Positions 14,033 to 23,113 of a stretch of 25,170 nt of DNA are shown here, one piece after another; position 1 is the first letter of the stretch, and every line of letters starts with the position of its first letter. The stretch spans positions 1 through 25,170 of the forward strand of contig CAZWUZ010000020.1 in the NCBI GenBank assembly GCA_964637655.1, given 5' to 3'. The stretch comes from CAZWUZ01 sp964637655 [NCBI: uncultured bacterium] (GTDB lineage: Bacteria > DAOPZR01). Under the pieces are notes generated by a model. The model made no database searches, was not told the DNA's origin, and saw only the letters and a list, made by a program, of their open reading frames with translations. Made by a program: the position numbers and the translations under genes.

Positions 14033-15265
14033 ATGACAGACAATAGATATCGGGCGAGATCGCTGGCGGGGGCGGTGGCGGATGCGCTCAAGGCATTCCC
14101 CGTGGTCATCGTCAGCGGCATGCGCCAGACCGGCAAGACCACCATGTTGCGGCGGGATCCGCTGTTCCGCCGGCGGCACTATATCACCCTTGACGATTTC
14201 GCTTCCCTGTCCGCCGCGCAGAACAATCCCGAAGCGCTGGTCGGCGGAACGAAACCCATAACCATTGACGAGGTGCAGCGGTTACCGGAACTGCTCACCG
14301 CGATCAAGGCCACGGTCGACCGTGATCGCCGCCCCGGTCGCTTTCTGCTATCCGGTTCCGCTAATCTCGCCCTGGCCTTCCGTGCGGCGGAAACACTGGC
14401 CGGGCGGGCAGTCACCCTGGAACTGACCGGACTGACACGCCGGGAACTGCACGGTGCCATCGGCAAACGACCGGTCCTGGTCGATCTGCTCGAAGGCAGA
14501 AATCCTGCTGGCATTGCCTGGGATGGTTCCGCGGTGCACGCTGCTGAAGTGTCGGCTGGCGGCCTGCCGGAGGTCACGCTCGGCCACCCGCAGCGCGCGC
14601 GCTGGTTTGACGGTTTTATCGCCACCTATCTCGAACGCGATCTGCGTTCCTACGCCCAGGTCGGCGACCTCATCTCCTTCCGGATCCTGATGAAAATGGC
14701 AGCATTGCGCACAGGCAATATTCTTAATGAAACTGAGCTGGCTCGTGATGCGCGCCTGACCGTCAAAACCACCGGCCGCTACCTCGGCCTGATGGAAGCG
14801 GGCTATATCCTCCGCCGCCTGCCGCCATTCCTGCGTAATCGAACCACGCGCCTGATGAAAACGCCGAAGATATTCTGCAGCGATTCCGGGCTGGCAGCGG
14901 TATTGGCCGGAGCGGCCGGTTTTGCGGATGCGCCGGACGATCCGCTGCGCGGGGCTCTGCTCGAAACCTATGTGCTGCAGAACCTGATGGGGAATGTCGC
15001 CGGCGAATCGCCCGCCATCACGCCGCATTATTGGAATGTCAGCGGCCGCCACGAAGTCGACTTTGTCTTCGAGTGCGGCAGGCGGGCGATTGCGGTCGAA
15101 GTGAAGTGGGCCTCACGCTGGAATGAACACGACCTGTCTGGCCTGCGCGCCTGGCAGGAAACGACGCCCGGTGGCGGACTGGCGCTACTGGCCTGCCAGA
15201 CCCGCACTGCAACACAACTGGGAGAGAATCTCTGGGTGGTACCGCTCGGCGATTTGCTACGCTGA
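14033..15265 (+). CDS. AAA+ ATPase with C-terminal DUF4143 domain
   Basis: 410 aa protein. The P-loop is GMRQTGKTT (29-37), Walker B is ITIDE (76-80), and a sensor-like strand FLLSGSANL lies at about 104-112. The DUF4143 region includes RHEVDFVFECGRRAIAVEVK, whose D-x(n)-EVK arrangement resembles a PD-(D/E)XK fold. Such proteins are abundant, patchily distributed and of unknown function. GGAGGG lies 7 nt before the ATG at 14033, which is preferred over the in-frame upstream ATG at 14000 that overlaps the promoter. It is the only gene between the two tRNA-Met repeats, so it is probably the cargo of a small integrated element. No integrase gene accompanies it. Confidence 0.9.
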   Translation: MTDNRYRARSLAGAVADALKAFPVVIVSGMRQTGKTTMLRRDPLFRRRHYITLDDFASLSAAQNNPEALVGGTKPITIDEVQRLPELLTAIKATVDRDRRPGRFLLSGSANLALAFRAAETLAGRAVTLELTGLTRRELHGAIGKRPVLVDLLEGRNPAGIAWDGSAVHAAEVSAGGLPEVTLGHPQRARWFDGFIATYLERDLRSYAQVGDLISFRILMKMAALRTGNILNETELARDARLTVKTTGRYLGLMEAGYILRRLPPFLRNRTTRLMKTPKIFCSDSGLAAVLAGAAGFADAPDDPLRGALLETYVLQNLMGNVAGESPAITPHYWNVSGRHEVDFVFECGRRAIAVEVKWASRWNEHDLSGLRAWQETTPGGGLALLACQTRTATQLGENLWVVPLGDLLR

Positions 15266-15423
15266 ATTTGGTGCGATCCCGCCCGCCGACACCTATGGTC
15301 GTGCCGCGATCTCGCCCGGGTTTCATCGCCAGTCCCCCTCCAGATCATTTGTAATGAATTTTGTGCTTTATTCCTTACAAAAATCATAGTATGGGGAATG
15401 TAGCCACAGTTCCTTTCAAAAAC

Positions 15424-15451
15424 AAAAGCCAGACATAACTGTCTGGCTTTT
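15424..15451. terminator. Bidirectional terminator between the ATPase gene and tRNA-Met
   Basis: A perfect 12 bp inverted repeat, AAAAGCCAGACA / TGTCTGGCTTTT, with a TAAC loop. It gives a U tract in both directions and would end both the tRNA (minus) and ATPase (plus) transcripts. The stretch 15266-15423 shows no gene, only a weak hairpin near 15348-15381. Confidence 0.8.
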
Positions 15452-15463
15452 CGTGACTTGGTA

Positions 15464-15540
<77 letters not shown>

Positions 15541-15546
15541 GACAAC

Positions 15547-15575
15547 CTTATACCATACCTGTCAGAAAATGTCAA
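15547..15575 (-). promoter_or_regulatory. Promoter of tRNA-Met
   Basis: On the minus strand, TTGACA (15575-15570), 17 bp, then TATAAG (15552-15547) with TGG before it. Only six bases separate the -10 from tRNA base 1, so transcription should start at or next to the mature 5' end. Confidence 0.8.
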
Positions 15576-15588
15576 GCAGCGACGGAAA

Positions 15589-16122
15589 TCAGTTTTCGAA
15601 GGGGGTTTCGAGGGGGACGATGCAGTGCTTCTTGAGGCGGCAGACGCGGCAGCTGTCGGCATTCCAGACCTGCAGGAAATAATCGGCCGCATCATCGATG
15701 GCGTGACTGTCATCGGTAATAATGCCCATCTCGAAGTTGCGCTTCCCCGCGCTGCGCATGCCGATGCCGGCGCCGGTCAGGTTGGCGCTGCCGAGATAGA
15801 GGCGGCGCGCGTCAAGCAGCAGCATCTTGAAATGGACGCGGATGCAGCGGCGCATCTGGAAGAACTCGCCCGGCAGCCGCTTCCGGTACTTCTTCAATTC
15901 CTGCAGGAAGGGGGCTGACGGTATCCCCGAGTGGAGGATGCGCACATCAACACGACGGGTGCAGAGTTCGGCGAACAGTTCGACAATGGAGCCGACATGG
16001 TCGTCAAGGCCGAGGTGCATATCCTTGACATTGGCGGTGGCCAGCCAGAGCGAATGGCGGACGCACCGCGCCCCCTTGTCAATGACCTCGTCGTAGATTT
16101 CGCTGCCGGTAAGCAGGCGCAC
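15589..16122 (-). CDS. Single-HKD phospholipase-D-like protein
   Basis: 177 aa with one HKD motif: VHFKMLLLD followed by RRLYLGSANLTGAG and a downstream NFEMGI. Phospholipase D family enzymes with one HKD act as homodimers on phosphodiester bonds of lipids or nucleic acids. The C-terminus has CRVCRLKKHC, a small cysteine cluster that could bind metal. No signal peptide is visible. The start is GTG at 16122, six bases after the lolA stop and in the same frame; the Shine-Dalgarno match is weak, so expression probably depends on coupling to lolA. Substrate is unknown. Confidence 0.8.
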   Translation of the reverse strand: MRLLTGSEIYDEVIDKGARCVRHSLWLATANVKDMHLGLDDHVGSIVELFAELCTRRVDVRILHSGIPSAPFLQELKKYRKRLPGEFFQMRRCIRVHFKMLLLDARRLYLGSANLTGAGIGMRSAGKRNFEMGIITDDSHAIDDAADYFLQVWNADSCRVCRLKKHCIVPLETPFEN

Positions 16123-16128
16123 GGGCGC

Positions 16129-16809
16129 CTACCAGATGCCGAGCATGTCGAGGGTGGCCATCTCGCAGCCGGGCGGCGGCACGAAGGTGAAGAAACCGGC
16201 CGGCAGCGAACCGTTGACGCGGAAATTGCTGAACGTGAGCACCGAGCGGTCACCGTTGGCGTCGGTGAGTTGCACGCGCTGCGGCAGCATGGTGGTGCGG
16301 TCAACCGCGAGCGACACCTGGCGGATGAACAACCCTTCCTGCCGCGCCTTGAGGGTGATCTTGAGCAGTCCGTCACGCACGGCAGCGAAAATGCGGAAAT
16401 GCTTTTCCACCTGCTCGTAGGAGCCGGCATTGCCCATGGCCAGCGCGATGAGCAGGCGCTGCAGCGACTGGTGCTTGTCGAGGTCCATGACGCTGCACTG
16501 GTCGAGTTCCGGCACATGGTACCAGAGGGTATCGCCGTTGCTGATGAGCGCGCTGACCTGCGGCTCGCGGTAGTCCCAGCGCATCAGGTCGGGGCGGGCA
16601 TAACTGACCGTCCCCGCGGCGCGGGCGATGCCCGCCATCACCTGCAGTTCGCGTTCCTGGGTGAAGTCGGCCTGCACGCTGCTGTAGGACGCCTGCTTCG
16701 CCAGCATGGCGCGCACGAGGTCCTCGCCGCTGGCAAAGGCGGCAGTAGCACACATGAGCAGCAGGCAGGCAAGCAGCAGGCGCGTCGTCATGCTGGTTTT
16801 GACAGTCAT
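16129..16809 (-). CDS. lolA: LolA-family periplasmic outer-membrane lipoprotein carrier
   Basis: 226 aa. A signal peptide (about 1-27, TTRLLLACLLLMCATAAFAS) is followed by a LolA-like domain: VQADFTQERELQVMAGIARA, GTVSYARPDLMRWDYREP and DGDTLWYHVPE-like strands, then LTDANGDRSVLTFSNFRVNG near the C-terminus. LolA carries lipoproteins from the LolCDE complex across the periplasm, implying a double-membrane host. It begins 4 nt after the glyS stop, so it is part of the glyQ-glyS transcript. Distant LolA-like paralogues in other systems are an alternative. It ends in TAG. Confidence 0.87.
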   Translation of the reverse strand: MTVKTSMTTRLLLACLLLMCATAAFASGEDLVRAMLAKQASYSSVQADFTQERELQVMAGIARAAGTVSYARPDLMRWDYREPQVSALISNGDTLWYHVPELDQCSVMDLDKHQSLQRLLIALAMGNAGSYEQVEKHFRIFAAVRDGLLKITLKARQEGLFIRQVSLAVDRTTMLPQRVQLTDANGDRSVLTFSNFRVNGSLPAGFFTFVPPPGCEMATLDMLGIW

Positions 16810-16813
16810 CGCG

Positions 16814-18919
16814 CTACCCGAGTTGCGAAAAATCGGCGACGCGGCGGAACAGTTCCGCCGCCTGCTTAGCCAGCGCGAGGCGGTTGCGCTTCAGTTCCGG
16901 TTCGGGCGCCATGACCAGCACGTCGGTGAAGAACCGGTCGAGTGCAGGGCGCACGGTGAGCAGCGCCGCCATGACCTGCGCATAATCGCGCGCGGCGAGC
17001 AGCGGCTGCACTTTCGTCTCGACTTCCTGCACCGTGCGGAGCAGTTCGCGCTCCGCCTCCTCCGTGCAGATGTCCGCCTGCGCGGCGGCGGGGATGTCCT
17101 TCTCCCCCTTCGTGATGTTCTGCGCGCGCTTGAGCGCGGCGACAAGCGCCACAACGGTCTCCTCCGCACCGCGGCGGGCAGTGCCCAGCGCCGCGAGTTT
17201 CTCCGCCACCTCGTCAAGGTCACGCCACGGCGCGGCAAGCACGGCCGCAATCTCCGCCGGCGTGTTTTCCTGACGCGCATCGCGCAGGTAATTTTCGAGG
17301 CGCCCGGTGAAAAAGGCCATGATGCGGTCCGCACTCTTCTCCGCGTCGACTTTCACCTTATCCCCGACAAGTCCCAGCGCGGCGATGAACAGGTCGCGCA
17401 CCGGCACGCGCAGCCGCCCCTGCGGGTAGGCATGCAGCAGGATACGGATGATACCGAGCGCGGCGCGGCGCAGCGCGTAGGGGTCGGCAGACCCGGTCGG
17501 TTCCTTCCCCGTGGCAAACCCGCCGGCAACAGCATCGAACTTGTCGGCCAGCGCGACGAGCATGGCGGGATAGTCGCGCGGCACGTCGCTGTCAGGCCCC
17601 GTCGGCCAGTAGTGCTCGCGGAGCCCGTCGCAGACCGGTTTGTCATACGCCTCGCGCAGCGCGTACTCGCGTCCGATGGCACCCTGCAGTTCGGTGAATT
17701 CGAAGACCATCTTGGTGGCAAGGTCGGCCTTGCACAACCGCGCCACGGTATGTGCCTGCTGCGCGATGAGCGCGGTAACATCGCCGCACTTGACCAGTTC
17801 CGCGACGAGCACGTCGATGCGCCGCACGCGGTCACCGATGCTGCCGAGCGTTTTCTCGTACATGATGCGGTCGAGTTCCGGCACGTAGTCTGCCAGCGGT
17901 TTCGCGGTATCGCTGCTGAAGAAAAACTCGGCGTCGTCGAAGCGGGCGCGCAGGACGCGGTTGTTTCCCTCGCACACCGCCGCCATGTCGAAGCGCTTGC
18001 CTTCGCCATTAGCCACCCCGATAAAGCAGGGGAGCAGCTGTTCCGCCTTGTCCGCGGCATAGACCGGGAAATAGCGCTGATGCTTTTTCATCGCCCCGAC
18101 GAGCACGGGGGCGGGGATGCGCAGGTAGCGCTCATCGAAATCGGCGCGGAACGGGAAGGGAAACTCGACCAGGTCGGCAACCTCATCGAGCAGTTTTTCA
18201 TCGAGCGCCACCGTGCCGTTGGCGGGGGCTGCCTGCTGCGCCCCTTCGGCGATGCGCCGGCGGCGTTCCGCCGCATCGGGAATGACGAAGACGGGGAGCA
18301 GCGCCTGCGCGTACTGCGTCGCGTCGGCAATGACCGCCGGCCCGGCGGCATGATAGCGATGGCCGCGCGATTCGCGCCCCGCGGTCAGCCCGGCGAGTTG
18401 CACCGGCACGATGTCGGCGCCATGCAGCACGACCAGCCAGCGGAGCGGGCGGCTGGCGCGGAATTTCGTGTCGTTCCAGACCATGGTCTTGGGGAACGGC
18501 AGCGCGGCAACAATGCCCTGCAGTTCCTGTGCCAGCAGGCCGGCCAGCGACACGGCGGGGAGTTCGACCTTCGCCGCGACGTATTCGCCCTTGTCGGTCG
18601 TCACGCGGTAGAGCTGGTCAAGCGCGACCCCCGCCCCCCTGGCAAACCCCTCGGCCGCCTTCGTCGGCTTGCCGTCAGGCGTGAACGCCGCCTTCGCGGG
18701 TGGCCCGGTCTTCTCCACCACCTCAGCGGCGCCCGATGCGGCCACCGCGTCGATGAACACCGCGATACGGCGCGGCGCATGGAAGATGCGCGCGTCGCCG
18801 CAGGTCAGGCGGTTGTCGCGGATGAGAGCTACCAGCTTGTCGCGCAGTGCTTCGGCGGCGGGACGCCCGACCCCGGCAGGAAGTTCCTCGCAGCCCAGTT
18901 CGATGAGGAGCGGCTTCAT
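16814..18919 (-). CDS. glyS: Glycyl-tRNA synthetase beta subunit
   Basis: 701 aa, typical length. It starts [16 protein letters not shown], the conserved beta-subunit N-terminus, contains [19 protein letters not shown] and HQRYFPVY, and has the C-terminal HD and anticodon-binding region ([20 protein letters not shown] onward). With GlyQ it forms the alpha2beta2 enzyme that charges tRNA-Gly; beta recognises the tRNA. The ATG overlaps the glyQ stop by 4 nt (ATGA), with GGAGG inside the glyQ end. It ends in TAG at the expected length, which supports TAG being a normal stop in this genome. Confidence 0.97.
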   Translation of the reverse strand: MKPLLIELGCEELPAGVGRPAAEALRDKLVALIRDNRLTCGDARIFHAPRRIAVFIDAVAASGAAEVVEKTGPPAKAAFTPDGKPTKAAEGFARGAGVALDQLYRVTTDKGEYVAAKVELPAVSLAGLLAQELQGIVAALPFPKTMVWNDTKFRASRPLRWLVVLHGADIVPVQLAGLTAGRESRGHRYHAAGPAVIADATQYAQALLPVFVIPDAAERRRRIAEGAQQAAPANGTVALDEKLLDEVADLVEFPFPFRADFDERYLRIPAPVLVGAMKKHQRYFPVYAADKAEQLLPCFIGVANGEGKRFDMAAVCEGNNRVLRARFDDAEFFFSSDTAKPLADYVPELDRIMYEKTLGSIGDRVRRIDVLVAELVKCGDVTALIAQQAHTVARLCKADLATKMVFEFTELQGAIGREYALREAYDKPVCDGLREHYWPTGPDSDVPRDYPAMLVALADKFDAVAGGFATGKEPTGSADPYALRRAALGIIRILLHAYPQGRLRVPVRDLFIAALGLVGDKVKVDAEKSADRIMAFFTGRLENYLRDARQENTPAEIAAVLAAPWRDLDEVAEKLAALGTARRGAEETVVALVAALKRAQNITKGEKDIPAAAQADICTEEAERELLRTVQEVETKVQPLLAARDYAQVMAALLTVRPALDRFFTDVLVMAPEPELKRNRLALAKQAAELFRRVADFSQLG

Positions 18920-19833
18920 GCGCGCACCTCCGCCTTGCAGAGCGGGTGACCGAGCGCGGCCCGCTGCTCGTGGAACGCCTTAGCTACGCCACTCGCCAGT
19001 TTGCGCACGCGCCCGATGTACTTGACGCGCTCCGTCACGGAGATGGCGCCGCGCGCATCGAGCTGGTTGAAGGTGTGCGAACACTTGAGCACGCGGTCAT
19101 ACGCGGGCATGACCAGCGGCTGCGGCACGTCCTGCCCCTCCTGCACGACGGTGCGGGCGAGCAGTCGCTGTGCCTCCGCCTCGTGGTCGTTGAAGTGGCG
19201 GAAGAGCGCCTCGGCATCAGCGCATTCGAAATTGTACGTCGACTGTTCCCACTCGTTCTTTTTGTGCACTTCGCCGTAGGTGACAGTGTCCGACCACTGC
19301 AGATCGTAAACGCTGTTTTTCCCCTGCAGGTACATGGCGATACGTTCGAGCCCGTAGGTGAGTTCGACCGGAATGGGGTCGAGATCGATGCCGCCGCACT
19401 GCTGGAAGTAGGTGAACTGGGTGATTTCCATGCCGTCGAGCCAGACCTCCCAGCCGAGTCCCCACGCCCCGAGGGTGGGTGACTCCCAGTCGTCCTCGAC
19501 GAAACGGATATCGTGTTTCGCCAGGTCGAGCCCGAGCGCGGTGAGCGACCCGAGGTAGAGGTCCTGGATATCGGCGGGGGCCGGCTTGAGGATGACCTGG
19601 TACTGGTAGTAGTGCTGCAGGCGGTTCGGGTTCTCCCCGTAGCGCCCGTCAGTGGGGCGGCGCGACGGCTCGACATACGCCACCCTCCACGGCTCGGGCC
19701 CGAGCGCGCGCAGGAAGGTGTGCGGGTTGAAGGTTCCCGCCCCGACTTCCATGCCGGTCGGCTGCGCCAGCAGGCAGCCGCGCTGCGCCCAATAGTCCTG
19801 CAGGCGCATGATGATCTGGTTGAACGTCAGCAT
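18916..19833 (-). CDS. glyQ: Glycyl-tRNA synthetase alpha subunit
   Basis: 305 aa class II catalytic subunit. It starts [20 protein letters not shown] and contains [39 protein letters not shown] (motif 2 region) and [20 protein letters not shown] (motif 3). The start at 19833 fits the family N-terminus and has GGAG about 8 nt upstream; the longer frame runs through the CACAGAG repeat and is not credible. It lies about 115 bp downstream of recO on the same strand with no clear promoter between, so it may be co-transcribed with recO. Confidence 0.97.
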   Translation of the reverse strand: MLTFNQIIMRLQDYWAQRGCLLAQPTGMEVGAGTFNPHTFLRALGPEPWRVAYVEPSRRPTDGRYGENPNRLQHYYQYQVILKPAPADIQDLYLGSLTALGLDLAKHDIRFVEDDWESPTLGAWGLGWEVWLDGMEITQFTYFQQCGGIDLDPIPVELTYGLERIAMYLQGKNSVYDLQWSDTVTYGEVHKKNEWEQSTYNFECADAEALFRHFNDHEAEAQRLLARTVVQEGQDVPQPLVMPAYDRVLKCSHTFNQLDARGAISVTERVKYIGRVRKLASGVAKAFHEQRAALGHPLCKAEVRA

Positions 19834-19855
19834 CGTTCTCACTCCACTGAGAATT

Positions 19856-19888
19856 TTCACCACAGAGCACACAGAGCACGCAGAGAAC
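19856..19888. repeat. CACAGAG repeat (9 bp period), copy 1
   Basis: Starts TTCACCACAGAG and continues with two more 9 bp units, CACACAGAG and CACGCAGAG, ending AAC. Two related copies in inverted orientation lie at 22097-22128 and 22204-22233. Confidence 0.75.
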
Positions 19889-19947
19889 ATCCAGGCGTTC
19901 CTGCGTGCCGCCGGCGGCGGAACATCACCCTGCCAACAGCTGCCGGG

Positions 19948-20658
19948 TCAGGCGGCGGCCGCGAACTGGCGGCGGTAAAAATCCCACGCGCGCAGTTCGT
20001 GCTCAAGGTGGCGGCGCACGAACGGTTCGAGCAGCGCCAGCGCGGCATACGCCGCCGTCTCGTCAACCGGCTTTTCCCGCAGCGCCGCGAGCGTAGCCGG
20101 CGCGAGCAGCGGCTGCGACGGGCGGCAGCAGCGCCCGATGACCCCCCCCGCGTCGGGGGCGAATCCGGCCACCGTCAGCGGTTCGCGGCACTTCACGCAC
20201 ACCTGCACCTCGGGCTCGTGCCCGATATGGCAGAGCAGGCGCAGGGCGAAGGCAAGGAGCGCCGCAGTCACAGCGCCATCGCGTTCGAGCCGCACCAGTT
20301 CGCGTTGCAGCGCCTCGTAGACGGGGGCCGGCTCGCTCCCCGTCGCCAGTTCCGCCACCAGTTCGAGCAGCAGCGAAAGGTGGGCGAAGGCGCGCAGGTC
20401 GCTGCGCGGGCGGAGAATGACGCGGCGCGCGCGGCCCGCGCTCAGTTGCGGCAGCGACTCCGCGGTATGCTGAAAGGCGTCAAACCCGAGCGTCGCCCCC
20501 AGTTCCAGCGCGGACCCGAAGCGCGAACCGGGAGTGAGCGCGCCCGCCGCGCGCACGTTGATTTTGCCGCGGTCGGGCGTGAAGAGCGTAATGAACTTGT
20601 CACGTTCGCGGTACGGGCGCGTGCGGATGACCACGCCCTCCGAGCTGAACAGCCCCAT
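19948..20658 (-). CDS. recO: DNA repair protein RecO
   Basis: 236 aa. The N-terminal OB-fold region includes EGVVIRTRPYRERDKFITLF, followed by a helical domain. The zinc-finger cysteines are CVKC and a following GRCC. RecO anneals ssDNA and helps RecR load RecA in the RecF pathway. The ATG at 20658 has GGAGGG upstream and matches the family N-terminus. It is divergent from the DUF2225 gene and upstream of glyQ. Confidence 0.93.
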   Translation of the reverse strand: MGLFSSEGVVIRTRPYRERDKFITLFTPDRGKINVRAAGALTPGSRFGSALELGATLGFDAFQHTAESLPQLSAGRARRVILRPRSDLRAFAHLSLLLELVAELATGSEPAPVYEALQRELVRLERDGAVTAALLAFALRLLCHIGHEPEVQVCVKCREPLTVAGFAPDAGGVIGRCCRPSQPLLAPATLAALREKPVDETAAYAALALLEPFVRRHLEHELRAWDFYRRQFAAAA

Positions 20659-20685
20659 GCTTCCCCCTCCACAGCGACGGGAGTG

Positions 20686-20714
20686 ATTGTAGCGCACCGG
20701 CAGTCGCTTGTCAA
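20686..20714 (-). promoter_or_regulatory. recO promoter
   Basis: On the minus strand, TTGACA (20714-20709), 17 bp, TACAAT (20691-20686). It is nearly perfect consensus. Its -35 overlaps the -35 of the opposite promoter. Confidence 0.85.
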
Positions 20715-20736
20715 TCCGCGCGCCGTCTGCTATACC
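20708..20736 (+). promoter_or_regulatory. Promoter of the DUF2225 gene, giving a leaderless transcript
   Basis: TTGTCA (20708-20713), 17 bp, TATACC (20731-20736) preceded by TGC. The ATG at 20743 is six bases after the -10, so the predicted transcript starts at the AUG. Confidence 0.8.
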
Positions 20737-20742
20737 GCCTGC

Positions 20743-22077
20743 ATGAGCAGGTCAAACGAGCCGCTTGCCGCGCTGCGCGCCACGGTCCCGGTCCAGGTCC
20801 TGACCCGGGCGCGCGACTGCCTCAAGGCGGCGCAGGTGCTGCATCACAATTCCCTGTATGCCGACGCGGCGGAGCGGTCGCGGCACGGGGTGCGCCTCGT
20901 CGCGCGCGCCCTGCTCGCCCTGCACGGGGCGGAGAGCGACGGGCGGGCCCTCGAAGCGCGGCTCGGCGACCTCACGGATGACACGACCACCGCCACCGCG
21001 CTCGCGCTGCTCGGTGAACTCGGCACGCTGGCTGACACGCTGGACGACGGAGCGGAATACGAGGATGCCGCAGGCGAGGTCAAGCGCCTGCTGCGGCAGG
21101 GGGTCGACCTGCTCGGCGCCGTGCAGAAACGCGCCTCCGCGGCAGCCGCGTCACTGGCGGCGGAAGAACAGCGGCAGGCAGCGGCCGCGGCGCGGGCGCA
21201 GGCCAACCGCAAGACCATCACCTGTTTCGTGCCCGACCGGCGGCGGCCGCGCGTCACGCTCGTCCCGTTCCCGGGGACCGGGGGGAGCGGCCGGCAGCCG
21301 TATTTCGACAGTCCCCTGCGCTGCGTCATGTGCGACGGTTACGATTTTGTCACGCAGGTGCCGCGCCTCAAGGCGTTGCGCCTCGTCTACCGCTACCGCA
21401 CCCCGGAGTACCCGCTCCTCGTCGAGGAGGCGGCGGAAGCAGCAAAGGGCGTGGCCCTGGGCGACCCGCTCGCCTGCAGTGTGCATGTCTGTCCCAACTG
21501 CCTCTATGCTTCGGGGAACACCGGCAACTTCTACGCCGAGTCGCGCTTCGGCGCGGGGAGCGGCCTGCTGCAGAACCTCAACTCGCGGCGGCTGGCGAAG
21601 TGCCGGGAGGCGCTGCTCGCCGACCTGCCGGCGCGGGCAGCAATCTTCGACGCGCGGCTGGGGGGCCATGAACCGGGCGCGGTCTTCACGCAGCCGCGGG
21701 CGATGCAGGCGGCACTGGCCGCGGCAGAACTGGCAGCCGCCTGCGCGGAAGTCGAGGCGGAATATAACGGCAACGCCCTCTTCTTCGGCGGCAAGCACCT
21801 GCTGAACGCGGCGCGCCTCGCCGCCGCCATCGCGCCCGACGAGGAGCAGGCGCTGCTCACGCGCGCGCGCGACTTTCTCACGCGCGGTTTCGAACGCAGC
21901 ACCTATACCGCCGAAGCACTCTACCTGACCGCGGTCCTGCACGCCCAGGCGGGCAACCTGAACGAGGCGCGCACGCGGCTCGGGCGGCTGCTGACCGACC
22001 GCGGCGAGATCCCCGCCGCCATCCGCTACAAGGCGTGGTGCGTCAACCTCAACGAGTATATCCGTTCCCAGCGCTGA
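20743..22077 (+). CDS. DUF2225-family zinc-ribbon protein with helical N-terminus
   Basis: 444 aa. The N-terminal ~155 residues are helical, and RARDCLKAAQVLHHNSLYADAAE is reminiscent of HEPN-type helices, ending in an Ala/Gln-rich coiled segment. The DUF2225 region follows, with RCVMC (194-197) and VHVCPNCLYA (250-253) as a likely zinc-binding pair. The C-terminal part (about 330-440) looks like TPR-type helices (AEALYLTAVLHAQAGNLNEA). Function is unknown for the family. The ATG at 20743 has no Shine-Dalgarno sequence because the predicted transcript begins there. It is divergent from recO. Confidence 0.8.
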   Translation: MSRSNEPLAALRATVPVQVLTRARDCLKAAQVLHHNSLYADAAERSRHGVRLVARALLALHGAESDGRALEARLGDLTDDTTTATALALLGELGTLADTLDDGAEYEDAAGEVKRLLRQGVDLLGAVQKRASAAAASLAAEEQRQAAAAARAQANRKTITCFVPDRRRPRVTLVPFPGTGGSGRQPYFDSPLRCVMCDGYDFVTQVPRLKALRLVYRYRTPEYPLLVEEAAEAAKGVALGDPLACSVHVCPNCLYASGNTGNFYAESRFGAGSGLLQNLNSRRLAKCREALLADLPARAAIFDARLGGHEPGAVFTQPRAMQAALAAAELAAACAEVEAEYNGNALFFGGKHLLNAARLAAAIAPDEEQALLTRARDFLTRGFERSTYTAEALYLTAVLHAQAGNLNEARTRLGRLLTDRGEIPAAIRYKAWCVNLNEYIRSQR

Positions 22078-22096
22078 ACTGCCATCTGCCACACCG

Positions 22097-22233
22097 TTCA
22101 CCACCGAGCACACAGAGCACGCAGAGAAAATCCCGGAAGACCCCTGCGCTGGTCCTGCGGACAAATTCAATATGGCAGAACGTCCACCGGCGGACCGCGG
22201 ACGCTCTGTGTTCTCTGTGTGTTCTGTGGTGAA
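22097..22233. repeat. Inverted pair of CACAGAG repeats (MITE-like, 137 bp)
   Basis: A left copy (22097-22128, starting TTCACCACCGAGCACACAGA) and an inverted right copy (22204-22233, ending TGTGTGTTCTGTGGTGAA) enclose about 75 bp with no gene. Both belong to the family seen at 19856. The arrangement fills the gap between two convergent genes. Confidence 0.7.
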
Positions 22234-22241
22234 AGTCGAAA

Positions 22242-23048
22242 TCAGGTAATGAAGCGCGAGACAGTCAGGGCAAGGGCGAGAATTACCACGACGCTGCCGG
22301 TGATAATGGCCGCAGTCCTGAGGTTGCGGCGGTCAGCCAGCAGTTCGCGCCGCAGCAGCAGCGCCACGGTGACGGTGATGAACGGCAGCAGCGGGAGTCC
22401 GCCGACGGGGAGCAGCCAGACCGCGAGAAAGCCGAGCAGCAGGCCCGCCGCAATCCCGGCCAGGGCCCGCGGCGCGGAAAAACCGAAATTCCCCGCGGCG
22501 CGCAGGATGAAGGCGGCAAAGGCAAAATCGGCGAACCCGACGAGCCCGCGGCACCCGTCGCTCCCCGGCAGCGGCCAGTGGAGCAGGAAGCGCGACAGCA
22601 GTTCCGGTTTGCCCATTATGGCGCGGGTCGGCCCCATGGCCACGCTGTAGATATCGACCAGCGAAGCGACGATGAGCAGCGGCAGCAGGTAGCCGGGGCG
22701 GCGCAGCAGCCCGGCCAGCAGCAGCCCGGCCAGCAGGGCGAGGCTCAGTCCGCCCAGGTTGTGCAGCAGGGCGAGCGGCGAGATACCCTGCGCGGGGACG
22801 CGCACGAGGAACGGGGCGGTGGCCAGCACCAGAGCCGCCGCCACGAGCCACCAGCGCGGCCGCTGTTGCGCCGCATCGAGCAGCAGCAGCGCCCCGCCCG
22901 CGGCAAGGACAAACGACAGTCCGGCACTGAGCAAACGTCCCAGCGGACGCCAGTCACCGGCAGGCAGGGTCACCGTCTGCTGCAGCATGGCGGAAAGGGC
23001 AAAGAGGACGATAAAGAGCCCCAGCGCCCGCGGGAGGGTCAGGCGCAT
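22242..23048 (-). CDS. Polytopic membrane protein, possibly presenilin-like (GxGD-type)
   Basis: 268 aa with about eight or nine hydrophobic helices. No confident family match, but three features recall presenilin-type intramembrane aspartyl proteases. First, an aspartate in one helix: LIVASLVDIYSVAMGPTR (D132), comparable to the presenilin TM6 pattern with GPxR. Second, GFADFAFAAF (D174), comparable to GLGDFxF in TM7. Third, LPLLPF (218-223) in the place of the PAL motif. The GxGD glycine pattern is incomplete (GFAD) and PAL is degenerate, so it may be an inactive relative or a chance resemblance. ATG 23048 lacks an obvious Shine-Dalgarno sequence and abuts the rpsT promoter. Confidence 0.6.
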   Translation of the reverse strand: MRLTLPRALGLFIVLFALSAMLQQTVTLPAGDWRPLGRLLSAGLSFVLAAGGALLLLDAAQQRPRWWLVAAALVLATAPFLVRVPAQGISPLALLHNLGGLSLALLAGLLLAGLLRRPGYLLPLLIVASLVDIYSVAMGPTRAIMGKPELLSRFLLHWPLPGSDGCRGLVGFADFAFAAFILRAAGNFGFSAPRALAGIAAGLLLGFLAVWLLPVGGLPLLPFITVTVALLLRRELLADRRNLRTAAIITGSVVVILALALTVSRFIT

Positions 23049-23076
23049 TTGACAGATACGGCGGATATGCTATACT
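23049..23076 (+). promoter_or_regulatory. rpsT promoter
   Basis: TTGACA (23049-23054), 16 bp, TATACT (23071-23076) preceded by TGC. It fits strong expression of a ribosomal protein gene. Confidence 0.85.
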
Positions 23077-23113
23077 CGGCGCCGTCAGTTATCGTGCTAC
23101 GGAGGACATGGCC

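Noticed and set aside
19856-19888. CRISPR array from the CACAGAG tandem units
   Set aside because: Units are 9 bp with no spacers and no cas genes; it is a short intergenic repeat.
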